Shown here one piece after another: positions 22,700-22,750 of a stretch of 22,750 nt of DNA (positions are counted from its first letter, which is position 1; every line of letters starts with the position of its first letter). The DNA is from an uncultured bacterium (GTDB taxonomy: Bacteria; Planctomycetota; Uabimicrobiia; Uabimicrobiales; JABWCH01), in the NCBI GenBank assembly GCA_938003875.1, contig CALKWO010000079.1, positions 1-22,750 on the forward strand. Direction: 5' to 3'. The notes under the pieces were generated by a model. The model was given only the letters and a program-made list of their open reading frames with translations, searched no databases and had not been told where the DNA came from. Made by a program: the position numbers and the translations under genes.

Positions 22700-22750
22700 G
22701 AGTGTGCCACGTTGCCTATAAGTAAATCAACTGCGATAAATAAAGAAAAG

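Overview
The window is AT-rich and densely coded. It suggests an uncultured, diderm environmental bacterium, most likely from the Planctomycetota or a related PVC/anaerobic lineage. This rests on the gene mix rather than any marker gene: a Ser/Thr kinase and a pseudokinase beside prepilin-type genes, a Gfo/Idh/MocA oxidoreductase of the type seen in lipid A/LPS loci, degenerate HPt-kinase fusions, and intergenic ACCACAGAT-type repeats. No rRNA, tRNA, CRISPR array or complete mobile element was seen.

Layout. From about 18.55 kb down to 61, twelve genes all lie on the minus strand. In transcription order they are: a GspJ/PilW-like pseudopilin (17565-18548); a Ser/Thr kinase with an HPt-like N-terminus that has lost its histidine (16197-17546); undecaprenyl-diphosphatase UppP (15397-16200); an OPA-type MFS transporter (14147-15397); a membrane PAS sensor with HisKA but no ATPase domain (12590-14083); a small lipoprotein (12018-12548); a prepilin peptidase (10770-11678); a pseudokinase with a long acidic tail (8420-10756); a very large hybrid histidine kinase with two receivers and an HPt domain (3833-7975); an MFS transporter (2255-3628); and two GT4 glycosyltransferases (1161-2255, 61-1167). 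Several neighbours overlap by 1-7 nt (kinase-uppP-OPA transporter; MFS-GT4-GT4), so translational coupling is likely there. The 339-444 nt gaps at 7976-8419 and 11679-12017 break the cluster into separate transcription units.

On the plus strand, divergently from the pseudopilin, lies a Gfo/Idh/MocA oxidoreductase (18686-19690). A 564-nt repeat-rich gap with a gene remnant follows, then a pentapeptide-repeat membrane protein (20255-21220) visibly richer in G+C, then a downstream partner that appears frameshifted (21224-22287). The right end holds the C-terminal stump of an ISL3-family transposase (minus strand) and a strong hairpin covering a ribosome binding site.

Common theme: cell-surface work (polysaccharide synthesis, undecaprenyl carrier recycling, type IV pilus/type II secretion-like pseudopilin processing) interleaved with signalling proteins. 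Several of the signalling proteins have lost a catalytic residue or domain (HPt His replaced by Leu; kinase HRD/DFG replaced by HGN/NGF; HisKA without ATPase). The most unusual non-coding signal is a set of short purine-rich CAC repeats placed as facing, nested inverted pairs in three of the longest intergenic gaps. One pair encloses a nine-unit degenerate hexamer array.
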